From Tritrichomonas musculus (taxonomy: Eukaryota; Parabasalia; Tritrichomonadida; Tritrichomonadidae): 64,000 nt of DNA. Every line of letters begins with the position of its first letter. Position 1 is the stretch's first letter. Location of the stretch: assembly GCA_039105265.1 (NCBI GenBank), contig JAPFFF010000040.1, positions 1 to 64,000 of the forward strand. Reading direction: 5' to 3'. Under the pieces are notes generated by a model. That model made no database searches and was not told the origin of the DNA. It saw only the letters and a list, made by a program, of their open reading frames with translations. The position numbers and the translations under genes were made by a program. Positions 38,621-50,934 of the stretch are shown piece by piece.

Positions 38621-39076
38621 ATGGGAATTGAACGTCATTCAGTAGAAGATTATTGGAAGCCAAATTATTCCAAAAAGCAACAATTTTCTCCATGGCAAGA
38701 GATAATAAAAGGAGGAGTTGGACTAGGTGGTAAGTTATTAATGGGAGCAGCAGATAGTTTTTCTGGAGGTCTTGCAAGTAAACTATTAGATGCTTCAGCA
38801 GGTGGATTAACCAAGCATGCTAGTGTTATTGGTTCAGTTGCGAGAGGTCTTGGTGAAAGCTTCTTGAGCGATAGTACAAGAAATAAATTAGCAAACATAG
38901 CTGACACAGCATTAAAATATGTCCCAGATGGAAAAGTAAAAACTGCCTTATCATCAATTAATAAATCTGCAAAAGGTGAATCAGTTGGAGCACCTCTTGA
39001 AAAGCCAACATTTTCGTCTAGATCATTACAAGAGAGTGATTTTACTACCAACAATCGGGCGAGAACCTATATCTAA
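38621..39076 (+). CDS. Glycine-rich amphipathic small protein (copy 2)
   Basis: Identical to 12090-12545. Confidence 0.5.
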   Translation: MGIERHSVEDYWKPNYSKKQQFSPWQEIIKGGVGLGGKLLMGAADSFSGGLASKLLDASAGGLTKHASVIGSVARGLGESFLSDSTRNKLANIADTALKYVPDGKVKTALSSINKSAKGESVGAPLEKPTFSSRSLQESDFTTNNRARTYI

Positions 39077-39123
39077 CGAAAACTCAAAAAAACTCAATTT
39101 ATAGACTTTTTTGTTTATTTTAA

Positions 39124-39489
39124 ATGTCAAAACATCTAACAGGTTCTAAGAGACTTGTAGTTATTCATAGATGGCTAAATGGAAGGGATGACCCTGATTG
39201 GGAAGTGCTTCCTACGAAAACCAAAGACAAGCATATTGTAAAACAGCGAAAAACTCCAATAACTCGAGAATATCAAGAAAACTCAGACCGTGAAAAACAT
39301 GAGGAACTTGAAGAAAAGCCAAGAAAGTCATTAAGTTCGAAAGCTGCAAGAAAACCTCCAAAACCTAGAAAAACTCAACAAAGCCAAGTTTATGACTCTA
39401 CTGTGAATGAGGAAATACTAAAACAGCTAAAATCACTAGGTGAAGAAATGAAGATAAGTCGTGAGAAGAAAGAGCAGAGACGTAAGTAG
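39124..39489 (+). CDS. Small basic protein of the Polinton-type element (copy 2)
   Basis: Identical to 12593-12958. Confidence 0.45.
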   Translation: MSKHLTGSKRLVVIHRWLNGRDDPDWEVLPTKTKDKHIVKQRKTPITREYQENSDREKHEELEEKPRKSLSSKAARKPPKPRKTQQSQVYDSTVNEEILKQLKSLGEEMKISREKKEQRRK

Positions 39490-39544
39490 TGTATACGAGT
39501 CGGTTTCCGGTGGGGTTCGCAGGTTTGGACTAAGAACGAAATCC

Positions 39545-39791
39545 AGAAAAAAAAAAAAAAAAAAAAAAAATTTCTTCTTCTTCTTTTCTTGTTATCCCAC
39601 CCACCCACCTCAATGCCCTCCATCTATGAAACGGCACAGGTACCCCACCCCACTACCGCCCATCTATGAAACGGCACAGGTACCCACCCCACTGCCCACT
39701 ATCTATGAAACGGCACAGGTACCCCACCCCAATGCCCTCCATCTACGAAACGGCCTAGGTACCCAGCCATCTATGAAACGGCACAGGTAGC
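39545..39791. repeat. Poly(A) tract and ~40-bp GC-rich minisatellite (copy 2)
   Basis: Same as 13014-13260, with the five GC-rich units beginning at 39622. Confidence 0.85.
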
Positions 39792-39871
39792 ACCCCGAGA
39801 ATCTCGTACATACCACCATCTACTTAATGGCACATGTACTCCACCACGAGGACCCTCTTAGAAAAGACCTA

Positions 39872-40423
39872 ATAATATATCCATACTAATATATCCATAC
39901 TAATATATCCATACTAATATATCCATACTAATATATCCATACTAATATATCCATACTAATATATCCATACTAATATATCCATACTAATATATCCATACTA
40001 ATATATCCATACTAATATATCCATACTAATATATCCATACTAATATATCCATACTAATATATCCATACTAATATATCCATACTAATATATCCATACTAAT
40101 ATATCCATACTAATATATCCATACTAATATATCCATACTAATATATCCATACTAATATATCCATACTAATATATCCATACTAATATATCCATACTAATAT
40201 ATCCATACTAATATATCCATACTAATATATCCATACTAATATATCCATACTAATATATCCATACTAATATATCCATACTATATATATCCATACTAATATA
40301 TCCATACTAATATATCCATCCATACTAATATATCCATACTAATATATCCATACTAATATATCCATACTAATATATCCATACTAATATATCCATACTAATA
40401 TATCCATACTAATATATCCATAC
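39872..40423. repeat. 14-bp minisatellite (copy 2), 16 bp shorter
   Basis: 552 bp of the same 14-bp unit as 13341-13908. The irregular units are at different places (near 40280 and 40317), so the two arrays have diverged since duplication. Confidence 0.95.
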
Positions 40424-40431
40424 AGTAGTAT

Positions 40432-41055
40432 ATGCTAGTCGGTTTCCGGTGGGGTATGCACCCACACCGTCAACACAGACAAGATGGTATTATAAGTGCA
40501 ACTACTCAAGTTATTATGGGAGCTGTAGGTCATGTTGCTAGAAGATTCTTACATGGTGAATGGCAGTTTGTTAGACATCATTCTGGTGATGCAGCAGCAA
40601 TAGCTGGAGTAGCAGCAGAAGCATATGTAGCAAATAGAATAGGATTATTTAATATTCCAAGTTGGTTCTGTCGTAATGATAACCCAGAAACATTAGCAGA
40701 GGAAGATATATTGGATAAGATTCTTGCATGGGCATACCATGAAGAAACTGATGATGAACCTGAACTTGAAATAACAATGGAGGATGCTGATAAAATGATG
40801 GTTTTATTTGATACATGTATTAATATTGCAAAGACATATCGCGATACTTTAAAGGGTACAATAGCATTCATGTGCGAGAAAATCAAAGAGCTTGAAAATA
40901 AGTCAAGTACAAAACATCCATTAGAAGATATAGATATGACTGTGTATATTACTAAAGCAGAAGTGAAGGAAATGATAGACCAGAAGGATGCATATATTGA
41001 TACTCTTGAGAAAAGACTTGCAGCACTTGAAGCTAAATGCACTAACATCGAATGA
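40432..41055 (+). CDS. Hypothetical structural-type protein of the Polinton-type element (copy 2)
   Basis: Identical to 13917-14540. Confidence 0.5.
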   Translation: MLVGFRWGMHPHRQHRQDGIISATTQVIMGAVGHVARRFLHGEWQFVRHHSGDAAAIAGVAAEAYVANRIGLFNIPSWFCRNDNPETLAEEDILDKILAWAYHEETDDEPELEITMEDADKMMVLFDTCINIAKTYRDTLKGTIAFMCEKIKELENKSSTKHPLEDIDMTVYITKAEVKEMIDQKDAYIDTLEKRLAALEAKCTNIE

Positions 41056-41074
41056 GAAGTTTTATTTAACTAAA

Positions 41075-42637
41075 ATGAGTGATACTACTACAAGATTTAA
41101 AGGAGATATACAGTTTAAGATAGGGGATGCTACTCGAAAAGGTAGCCAGTTATTAACCTTGGGTGACTTAGATAACTATGTACAGACAGGTCATTTATTT
41201 AATGAGGTCGAAGGTTTACCAGAAGTTGATATTAAAAATAAAAATATACAGTATGTATCATTTGAGTCTTCAACAACAACTTACAATATCCTTAAGTTTG
41301 TTAATATGCCTGAAGACTTCATGAATAAGCTCAATGATATAAAAGCCCAAACTAATATATTTAAGATAGTCCTGAGGAAAAATATAGTATATGATACAAG
41401 TGGTAATTTAGTCAAGGAGTTCTACATATATGTTAAGGATGGTCAAGTATATTCTCCTTTGATAACTAAAAGTAGTAATGGATGCAGTATAAATAATAGT
41501 ACCATTATGGGATATATGAATATAGCTTTTGATAGTAAACTAGACTTCAACCCATATACCTTGTGGCTGAGTGGGGAGTTGAGCATAATGAATGAATATA
41601 TAACTGATTCTTTACAAACTGAGAAGGCAATAAAGTGTTCTATAATAAAAGCTGATAATGCATTAAGTTTACGTAAGAGTGATGTACTATACTTATATAA
41701 GCCTACATCAACTAGTCAGGTTGTGATAGATAACAAGAAGTATTGGTTACTTCAATGGAACATAGATACTGGATATACTATACCTAATGACTTAGAGTTT
41801 AGGTTTAATGAGTATTGTTTTGGTAATAAGTGGTTTTTATCATGGGATGGTACAAAATGGGTAGGTGATAACATACAAGGTCATATCAATGGTAGATTAG
41901 TTAATGGATTAAATAAGGAGAATGAGTATGGTGAAGATGGTACCTACATACAAGTCAAGAGGAGTGAGAGGAACATGAAACTGATTAATAAGCCTAATGA
42001 CTACTCACCTGATAACCTACTACATTACATGATTCATGGAGGTAAGTGCAAAATAGACTGTTTTGTAAAATTAAAGACAGGAGAGGTAGAACCTTTTACG
42101 AAATATGGTCTAGGCTTCCAAACAAGTCAAGGAGGTACGAAAGATGGATATGATATAGAAGCAATAAGGTGCTATAAGATGAATAATGCTACTAAAAAAT
42201 TAGAAACTAGTGCTATTGATGAACTCTACCTAGATATAACTCTTGAAGGTTCTAAAAATGCAAATAGGTTCTCAGTTCGACCTACAGGAAAAGAAGGCAA
42301 TGGAGGAGACAAGGTATGGTTGTTCTTACATGGTGTACTTGATTCATGTGAACAGCTTGAATATACATATGCAGCTTCGACTACTAATGACTCAAGAGAT
42401 ATTAAGATATATTTAGCTGATGAATATGTTGACCCAATAGATGAAGTTCATTGGGATTCAACTACTAACCCATTCGAGTATATCATTAAGCAGCAATTTT
42501 ATGAAGTATCCCCAAATCCTAATGTGGCAACAACCTTATATACTGATTATAATATTACCTCCTCTAAGATAATTACTGCTGATAGTATTACTACTATGAG
42601 GAGTGATTTAAAATTAATATTCATTTTGCAAATGTGA
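41075..42637 (+). CDS. Large beta-rich protein of the Polinton-type element (copy 2)
   Basis: Identical to 14560-16122. Confidence 0.5.
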   Translation: MSDTTTRFKGDIQFKIGDATRKGSQLLTLGDLDNYVQTGHLFNEVEGLPEVDIKNKNIQYVSFESSTTTYNILKFVNMPEDFMNKLNDIKAQTNIFKIVLRKNIVYDTSGNLVKEFYIYVKDGQVYSPLITKSSNGCSINNSTIMGYMNIAFDSKLDFNPYTLWLSGELSIMNEYITDSLQTEKAIKCSIIKADNALSLRKSDVLYLYKPTSTSQVVIDNKKYWLLQWNIDTGYTIPNDLEFRFNEYCFGNKWFLSWDGTKWVGDNIQGHINGRLVNGLNKENEYGEDGTYIQVKRSERNMKLINKPNDYSPDNLLHYMIHGGKCKIDCFVKLKTGEVEPFTKYGLGFQTSQGGTKDGYDIEAIRCYKMNNATKKLETSAIDELYLDITLEGSKNANRFSVRPTGKEGNGGDKVWLFLHGVLDSCEQLEYTYAASTTNDSRDIKIYLADEYVDPIDEVHWDSTTNPFEYIIKQQFYEVSPNPNVATTLYTDYNITSSKIITADSITTMRSDLKLIFILQM

Positions 42638-42697
42638 CCAATTTCCCATTCAAAATCCTTTTTTGAAAATAAAAATTAACTTTTTGTTATCATTTTT

Positions 42698-42856
42698 ATG
42701 TCGGAAGAAATCGTCAAAGAAATATATCAAACCAAAGAAAAAATTGGTTTTGCGTACGTGTATACCGATCAATGCTCTTTAATTAAAAAAGTTCTTGAAG
42801 AGATTCAAGAAAAAGTTTTATCAATACCAGATAACGAAACAAATAAAACAAAATGA
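42698..42856 (+). CDS. 52-codon frame overlapping the kinase start (copy 2)
   Basis: Identical to 16183-16341, with the initiator at 42690 and the same ATGA overlap. Confidence 0.55.
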   Translation: MSEEIVKEIYQTKEKIGFAYVYTDQCSLIKKVLEEIQEKVLSIPDNETNKTK

Positions 42857-45729
42857 CAGATATCATCCAACTATTAAAACAATTGAGCCATATTATTGAT
42901 GGATTTAGACTAGTTAATTGGCGAAAAACTTGCTTTTCAACACAAATTACAAAACCAATCGACGTTCTTCAGAATATAATGAATTCAATCACAACAAATT
43001 TTGAAAATCTTGAACCATGCAACACGTTAGAACATAAATATGAATTTTCAAAAGAAAATGTTGGTAATGATTTAAAAAGCATTTATGGGATTTTAGCAGA
43101 TCCTGAACAATTAGACGAACAAGAAGTCAAAAACAAACTCCAAGAAATTCGAGAATACCTCATTACTATTGATAATCCTCTTGATACAGACATTCCAACG
43201 AAGAACACCAAAAAGCATAAGCATCGCCATCACCGAAAAATGAAAGACGAATCAGGATATGATTATAAATCATCTCCCATCCCAATTGACCAGCATGACT
43301 CAGAAGAAGAAGAATTCAATGATTTCAATAATATTCAAACATATAAAATCAAAAAAAGTGACTACACACAAGACCCAATTCCATTCATTTCTACCAAAAT
43401 GTACAGAATTTACACAGGAAAACTAAATTGTACAAAAGAAGATGTCACGATCACCGTGTTAAATCCAGAAAAGAGTTCCGAAGAAAAATTTAAACGTCTT
43501 TATAACGTCCTAACCGCAGTTCATCATCCTAACCTTGAAACATTCATTGGTGCTGTTGAATCGCCATTGCCCTATTCATTTGTTACGCGTCGAATTGGTC
43601 AGAAACTTCGAGACATCCTCACAAACAGCACGCAAAAAAATAAAATTAAATCAACGCACGAAAAAGCGGATCAAAACTTGAATGAATTGTTACCTGGGCA
43701 ACGGACAATTATTGCTTTTGATGTAGCGTCAGCGATGGCCTATCTGCACTCTTTGAATATCATTCATAGAGACCTCAGCTGTTCGACCATTTTGGTTTCA
43801 TTGAATGACTCGAATGTGACAACCAAAATCACGAATTTTGCGAACTCTCGCTTCCTTCCAGACGAATCTTCAACGATCACAGCCAAGCCAGTCTCTTCCT
43901 CATATTTTATCGCGCCAGAACTGACCATTGAAGGAGACTATAACGGCTCAGTTGATGTTTTTTCATTTGGCGGAATTCTTTACGAACTTGCGGTTGGCAA
44001 ACCACCATTTGCAGGATTCACGCGCAAAGAAGTTGAGAACAAGATTGAAAAAGGAGAACGTCCACCTTTTCCAGATGGAATATCCAATAGTTTCAGTACA
44101 CTCATTCGAAAATGCTGGTCACAAAATCCATCAGATAGGCCTTCATTTGCCGAGATAGTTGACACGATGCTTACTAAGAAGATTTCAGTTTTTGGTGACG
44201 AAGGAACAGAAATTGTGAACAAATTCTATTCATCTAAAAATATCAAGAATAACAACTTAAAGAATTGTATTGATATTTTTGAAACAATTTGTCAGCAAAT
44301 CCAAAATTCTGAACTTTACAGTCATGAATGTGTTCGAATTCGTCCGTTACTTCTTGGCTATCGTTGCCTTCTTCAGACATCAGAATTTGCAACACAAGAA
44401 GAGGTAAATCTCAGTGAGAGAGATTATGTTCATCTCGGTTATTTGAGAGTCTTACTTGAAAATTTGTCAAATGTTATTTCAATGACAAATGGAGATAAAT
44501 GGTCCAATATTGCTTGGGACATTTCATCCACAGAAATCTCAAAGAACATTCATTCTTTAATGGAACAAATCTATGTTGAAATGACGGAATTGGGCTTCAC
44601 AGTTACTAAGTATGACTATTCGAATTCCGATCTACTCAATGACTATCGAATTCTTTACTTGATTTTCAGTGAACATGAAGAAGAAGAAGAAGGGAGAGCG
44701 AAACTTTTGGAAATTGAGAATTTCATGAAAGAGAGGAACATTGAAATCTCAACCAGAGAGAAAGTGACCGATGAAAGGATCAAAAACATTCTTGTTAAAT
44801 ATAAAGATTATCGAATTGACAAGAATGACTTTGAAAAGTTGAATAACATTGGATATGGAGTTAGCGCTTCAGTTTTTTCTGGCAAACAAAAATCTACAGG
44901 TAAATTTGTTGCAATTAAAGAATTTAAAAAAGATTATCTTGAGAATGAAAATGCTCATTATTATTTGAAGAATGAGATATTCTATCTTTGTCAATTACAT
45001 AACGATTATTTAGTCAAATTCATTGGATTCAATAATGAGCCAGGTGAACAATTGTGGCTTGTTACAGAATACTATGAAAATGGCAATTTATATTATATGA
45101 TACAGAATGGATCACTTGATCCATTCATGAAGACTAAGATTGCATTTGAAATTGCCCAAGGAATGAAATTTCTTCATTCAAAACGAGTCATTCACCGTGA
45201 TCTAAAGACGTTGAATATATTGATGGATAAAGATAATAATCCAAAGATTGCAGATTTTGGTTATGCTCGAAATAATTTGTCATTTTACAAAACGAATCGA
45301 ATTGGCACATCATGCTACATGGCACCAGAAGTTATACTTGGGAATTTTTATGATTACAAGGCAGATGTCTTTTCATATGGAATGATCTTGTACGAGCTTT
45401 ATTCAAATGACCTCCCTTACTCATGGATCGACAGCTCAATGGTTGAGGATGCGATCATTGATAAAAAACCTCTGCAATTTAATTACGAGATTTCCGATTC
45501 ACTGAAGAAGCTCATCTTTTCTTGCTTAGAATATGAATCCAAACGACGACCTTCATTTGAAGATATTGTATATCGAATGATTGAAGAAAACATTTCATTT
45601 ATTGGCTCCCCAGCAAACGAAGTTTTGGAAATGTACCGAGAGAAGAAAGAAAAGATTGAAAAAGAAAAAAAATCTGAATTGAAATCTCATGATTCTTCAA
45701 TATTTAATAGTCAAATACTTGACTTTTAA
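42853..45729 (+). CDS. Tandem pseudokinase-kinase protein, TKL-like (copy 2)
   Basis: Identical over all 958 residues to 16338-19214. Confidence 0.9.
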   Translation: MTDIIQLLKQLSHIIDGFRLVNWRKTCFSTQITKPIDVLQNIMNSITTNFENLEPCNTLEHKYEFSKENVGNDLKSIYGILADPEQLDEQEVKNKLQEIREYLITIDNPLDTDIPTKNTKKHKHRHHRKMKDESGYDYKSSPIPIDQHDSEEEEFNDFNNIQTYKIKKSDYTQDPIPFISTKMYRIYTGKLNCTKEDVTITVLNPEKSSEEKFKRLYNVLTAVHHPNLETFIGAVESPLPYSFVTRRIGQKLRDILTNSTQKNKIKSTHEKADQNLNELLPGQRTIIAFDVASAMAYLHSLNIIHRDLSCSTILVSLNDSNVTTKITNFANSRFLPDESSTITAKPVSSSYFIAPELTIEGDYNGSVDVFSFGGILYELAVGKPPFAGFTRKEVENKIEKGERPPFPDGISNSFSTLIRKCWSQNPSDRPSFAEIVDTMLTKKISVFGDEGTEIVNKFYSSKNIKNNNLKNCIDIFETICQQIQNSELYSHECVRIRPLLLGYRCLLQTSEFATQEEVNLSERDYVHLGYLRVLLENLSNVISMTNGDKWSNIAWDISSTEISKNIHSLMEQIYVEMTELGFTVTKYDYSNSDLLNDYRILYLIFSEHEEEEEGRAKLLEIENFMKERNIEISTREKVTDERIKNILVKYKDYRIDKNDFEKLNNIGYGVSASVFSGKQKSTGKFVAIKEFKKDYLENENAHYYLKNEIFYLCQLHNDYLVKFIGFNNEPGEQLWLVTEYYENGNLYYMIQNGSLDPFMKTKIAFEIAQGMKFLHSKRVIHRDLKTLNILMDKDNNPKIADFGYARNNLSFYKTNRIGTSCYMAPEVILGNFYDYKADVFSYGMILYELYSNDLPYSWIDSSMVEDAIIDKKPLQFNYEISDSLKKLIFSCLEYESKRRPSFEDIVYRMIEENISFIGSPANEVLEMYREKKEKIEKEKKSELKSHDSSIFNSQILDF

Positions 45730-46076
45730 ATGATTAACTTTAATAATAATAAAAAAAATTTTTCAGTGCTAATAAAATAAAATATCATCACACCCTTTCA
45801 AAGAGTTGTATATTGATTATTTTTTTTTATAAAATTAAAAGTTAAAATATTTTTAAGAGAATTATGATAAGAAAGATAATAATAGATAAGATTGAATGAA
45901 AAAGATTAATATAGATGAGAGATAAGAGAATAAATTATATTACCAATTTCAAATATCATTCAATATTTCTATGAACACTAATAATATATTATATGCGTTA
46001 TTTCAAAACATGATCGTTTCCATTTGGAGATTTTCTTGTGATAAACCAACTTTCTTTTTATGATAATAGCTCATAA

Positions 46077-46979
46077 TTACCGAATAATGCTATCTTCAAC
46101 GAATGTGAATTCATTGATTGTGGAGAAGATATGTCAACTGAAGGAGGCAGTTCTGTCTATGTTAGGAACACACGTGAAGTTGGCAAGAATGTCACACTTG
46201 AAAACCTCAATTTCGACGGTTGCAAAGCTCAATACGGTGGTGCAGTTTATATTTACTCTGAATCATCATCGACAACTGTCTCCATTAAAAGTTGTGTTTT
46301 CACAAAGAATTCGGCTTCTGAAGAAGAAAAAGAAAACCAATTATTCGGTGGATGTGCAATCTATTTAACTGCACTTTTAGCAAAAGTTTTACGTTGCAGG
46401 TTTTCGGGAAATATTGGAACAAGTGTCAAGCTCATCAATGAATTTGAAAAGACTCTTGATGGTGGATCGTTCATTCTTTTAAGTAATAGTTATTTCGTTT
46501 TAATTGCTGAATGCGAGTTCACTGACACCGATGACTTGTCAACTTCTTCTCTCTATTACTTACGTGGAAAGAACGCTGTCTCTGCTGAGTTGAGTGATTG
46601 TTCATTCACCGAAAAATTAATGCCTGGTGCTCACATTATCGATGGAGCGAGCACAAGTGAAAGTGGGCATAAACTTACTGTTAAGAATTGTGAGTTCGAC
46701 GATACTAAAGAGAACTCAATTGGCTACTTAGGAAAGAGTTCTTTGAACGCTAATAATAAGATTAGTAGCTACATTTCAATTGACTTCAAAGATCAAGTAT
46801 TTAAGACCGTTGAAAAAGAAGTCAAAAAAGAAAATAGTCCTTATTTACTATCAACAAAAATGATAGCTTTGATTGCATCTTGTGCTGTTGCCATCATTGT
46901 TGGATTGGTAGTCTTAGTTCTTAAAAAGAAGAAATTTAATATTCAAGAAGAAGATCATTCAAACGAAAGTGATCTTTAA
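46077..46979 (+). pseudogene. Pmp-like beta-helix membrane protein, 3' fragment (copy 2)
   Basis: Identical to 19562-20464. Confidence 0.75.
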
Positions 46980-47218
46980 AACAAATTTAATTAGTAACAT
47001 TTAATGAAATTGGTAATTTTTTTTTTTTTTAAAATAGAAGTTGCAACTTTTTGAAAACGAATAAAAATAAAACCATTCAATCCTTAAGTATGGAAAAAAA
47101 GTAGGTCAATTTCCATTTATTATCTAAACATATAATAATTTCTGCATTGCAGTTTTAGAAGATTATTTAAACTTTTATTGAAAATAATTTAAGTCCATGT
47201 GAATTTCGACATATCAAA

Positions 47219-47679
47219 TCAATCATATGTTTGGAAGACGCAAGAAGGACTACATTCCATCTTATCAAACATCTTATCATAGTCTATATTTCGATTTTCA
47301 ATAAATGAAGATGCTTTTCCAGCTCTATTTGCTACACTTATTCAACTCGTTACATCTTCGAAAACTAAAACATTTGAAGGATCAAAATTTCCCAATTTTT
47401 CTGCACATTTTAGGAAAATTTCAGGATATGGTTTCAATTTACTGTCATCATTTAAAGCTATAACCACATTGAATATGCTTAGAATATCAAGTTTATTTGA
47501 AAATTTAATTCTTGTTATATCTTCATCAGCTTTAGTGGCGAGACCAATTTTATTGCCTCTTTTGTCATCGGATTTCCTATAACCAGGTTTATCGTATCGA
47601 TGTATGCACCAAGCGTATCTAGGACAGTACCATCGTTGTCAAATATGATAACTTTGATTGGATACTTCCAGTATACCAT
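47219..47679 (-). pseudogene. HAD-superfamily hydrolase pseudogene (copy 2)
   Basis: Same as 20704-21164, with the same internal stop and frame change. Confidence 0.8.
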
Positions 47680-48172
47680 TGCTGAAAATGAAATTACTAT
47701 GTCTTATTTTATTTATTGTAAGTATTTACATGACAATTGTCATGTTTTTTATAAATTTAATGTATTAAGAAACTCAAATCATGGATGTTTACTAAGAAAC
47801 TCATGATTTGATCTCCAAGTTTTTCAAATTTAAATCTTTTAAAATTATGATTAGTAATTTTGCAAACAAACAGATTAGAACATAATTACTTTATAAGGTT
47901 TTCATAAGAATGAATGAAAGATAAAAAAATTTTTTTTCTTGGGATAACTTTTTGAATGATAAAATATTTCTGAAGATTCTATCGTTTTTTTAATTTTTGT
48001 TTATTCATATGTTATTTTCAACAGAATATGCAAATTATTTATATAATGTTAAACCAAATTCAAGTTGAGTATGCTTCATTTTTTTCATTATTCATCAGAA
48101 GATATTTAACTCCAATTGAGTATGCTTCATTTTTTTGATCCTATAAAATTATTCCGTATCTAAAATTGGTCG

Positions 48173-48646
48173 ATGCTTATTTATGCAATTCATAGTGGAA
48201 ATAGCAGACTAATTCGCATGATTGAAGATGAGCTTGCAGCTGGACAAGAAGAAGAAGAAAATTATAAAGATTTCTTTGTTGAATCTACCAAGTGTCATCA
48301 CAACGAGATTGCTGACTACATGTGTTACAAAATCGATGAAAATGAAAGACTTTCGTTATCATTAGAATTTCATAATTTTTATTCATTTTCAGCAGAAGAA
48401 ATCAGCAACATTTTGATGGAAAAGTTGTTCTATATTGCATGTAAATATGTAAACATTACAGTTATGTATAAAATATTGAAGCAGTATAAAAAGTGGAAGC
48501 ACTTTTTTAAAAAATTTTCAGAATTTTTTTTCAAAAATCAATTTTTTTCTCATCATATATTAAAGTTATCCAAAAGTAAAATATACCAAAATGCTAAGCG
48601 TTTAATACTTTTTATAAATAACTATGACATTTTTATATTAGACTAA
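48173..48646 (+). pseudogene. DUF3447 / ankyrin-type protein fragment (copy 2)
   Basis: Identical to 21658-22131. Confidence 0.5.
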
Positions 48647-49386
48647 AGTCAGAGAATTTTTCGAATGAAGAAGAAGAGAAAATATAATGCATTTTATTAG
48701 TAGCACTGTGCATTATTTCAAAATTAAATTGGATATATTGATTCTATATATGCTACCACATAATAAATAAAAATAAAACTATAGCCATTATTATTAACAT
48801 TTATGATAAAAATAGAAATTTATTTTTTTTTAAGGCCGTTTAAATTTTATGAAAATTTTAAATTGTTGAAATTCTTGTTTTGAAGAGTAATTTAGTTAAA
48901 TTAGTTTTTCACTGAAATAAAACATTCTAATAACTAAGTTAAGATTATATCAAACCTTGATCATATTCATTATTTATTAATTTATATTTATAAAATATTC
49001 AATAAATGAATATGATGAAAAATTTAATTATTTACAACAAATATATCATTTTTGTGTTACGATAAACGTGAGAATATAATTAGCATATGTCACAAATATA
49101 TTACCCTAATTATTACATTTTGAATCTAATTATATCTTTAGATGAGTCGGATTTGATGACAAATAAGGGAAATTGACAAAATGAAATAAAAATTCATTTT
49201 CAAGTAAAAAAAAACTAATTTAATAGGATTATATCATTATTTATTGATTTAAAAGTATTGTAATTTATATAATATTCATTTATTAGTTAAAATGAATGAT
49301 TAATTCTGATCATTTACATATTGTGAATTTACATAAAAAAAACCTAAATGTACAATAAAAATAATCATACAAAGCCTAAATTAATA

Positions 49387-49875
49387 TCAGATAGCAACTA
49401 TTAAATCCTTTGATACTTTTTTTTTAATTGATGATTTATTTTTAAAATCAGTAGCGAAGAAAGGAATTTTATTTTGATCTGCAAATTCTTTTATTTTTTG
49501 GGGATCTATGACGCATACTGAGAAACAGTTGGTTGCTGCGATATAGAGTAATGCTGAATTTACTGATTCATTTGATTTCACAAAATCTAGCCATTTTTGT
49601 AGAGAATCTATTTGACCTTCAATATTAGCATTTAGAACAAGTATAACTGCTTTGGCTGATCTCATATACATAAGAGCTAATGTTTGAAATCTCTCCTGTC
49701 CTGCAGTATCAAAAATATCAAGTGTGCAAATTCCATTGTTGGTCTGAATAGATTTTTGAGTTGATGCAGCACCAATAGTCAGAGTTTGTGATTCTAAATC
49801 AAAATCATTTTCGATTAGCATGGTAACTAATTTAGTTTTTTCAGCACAAGCATCGCCAATAAGAATCGTTTTCAT
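49387..49875 (-). CDS. Degenerate Rab-like small GTPase (copy 2)
   Basis: As 22872-23360 except for base 49517 (A instead of C), which changes residue 120 from Gly to Val, next to the already degraded NKxD site. Confidence 0.75.
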   Translation of the reverse strand: MKTILIGDACAEKTKLVTMLIENDFDLESQTLTIGAASTQKSIQTNNGICTLDIFDTAGQERFQTLALMYMRSAKAVILVLNANIEGQIDSLQKWLDFVKSNESVNSALLYIAATNCFSVCVIDPQKIKEFADQNKIPFFATDFKNKSSIKKKVSKDLIVAI

Positions 49876-50334
49876 AATTTTGTATACAAAAAAATGTCAC
49901 CAAGAGTTCGAAAGAATTGAATCTTGTTTAAATGATGAAATTTTTAATTTGTTTTATATAAATATATTTTATATATTATACTATAATTATTTTTTGCTTT
50001 AATATAGTAAATATCAAAATATTTACATATTGTAAATTGTAACGATAGAAAAAAATTGAATAATATATAAAAATAAATCATTCAAATTATATTAATATGC
50101 TCTTCAAAAATAAGATAATATATAAAAAATTAACCAAAATGAATCAATATATAATTTAATAAGATTAATATTTTTTGGGGGTTAGTGATGGGATGAAACA
50201 GCCAACAATCATACATGTATTATATATCTTAAAATTCAATATAATAATTATGAATTTAAAAAAAAATTCACTTTTTCAATTCACTCAGAGAAAGTGTTCG
50301 AACTTTTCTATATAGAAATCATAATTTTTTTCCA

Positions 50335-50805
50335 GTTTTGAACAATTCCTATTTGAACGTTTGGAGAATGAATTGATATTTGCTTAAGAGATGAGCAATT
50401 TCAGAAACCACAATTCCCAATTGATGTTATCAAAGAAGGAATTGATATTTCTTTTAAAAATAAACAATATTTCTTTTTATAAATTATCGTCATTATGACA
50501 GATAACAATTCCTTCCTCAGTAACTTTTAATGCTGACTATTCATTTAATGGATGTTTTTTATCAGAAATATCAATTCCTTCATCTGTAACAAAAATTGGA
50601 GATTATTCATTCGCAGGATGCTCATCATTAGCATAAGTATCATTTGAAAATCCTTCATTAATTCAATGAAAATCGATAATTTATAAAAAGCATATCTATT
50701 CTGAAATTGAATGTACAGTTTGAGGAATTATGATCTGTGTCAGTGATTGACAATTTTGGAATGCACTTGACGGGATAAATGAAATAGATGATCCAATTTT
50801 ATTAT
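50335..50805. pseudogene. Scrambled BspA-type repeat remnants (copy 2)
   Basis: Same as 23820-24290. Confidence 0.75.
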
Positions 50806-50934
50806 AAGAAATATCTTTTGATAAAAATTAGTTTATTGAATTTCACATCTAATTTTGAGATAACAATACCAATTTTCATATGGTTAATATTTTTATTTCA
50901 TATTTTAATAACGAGATCAAATATAGATTTAGAT

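Larger units (their letters stand above)
33099..42637 (+). mobile_element. Polinton/Maverick-type element, broken (copy 2)
   Basis: Second copy of the element at 6568-16122, with the same parts in the same order and a slightly shorter internal minisatellite. It shares the decay of copy 1. Confidence 0.85.
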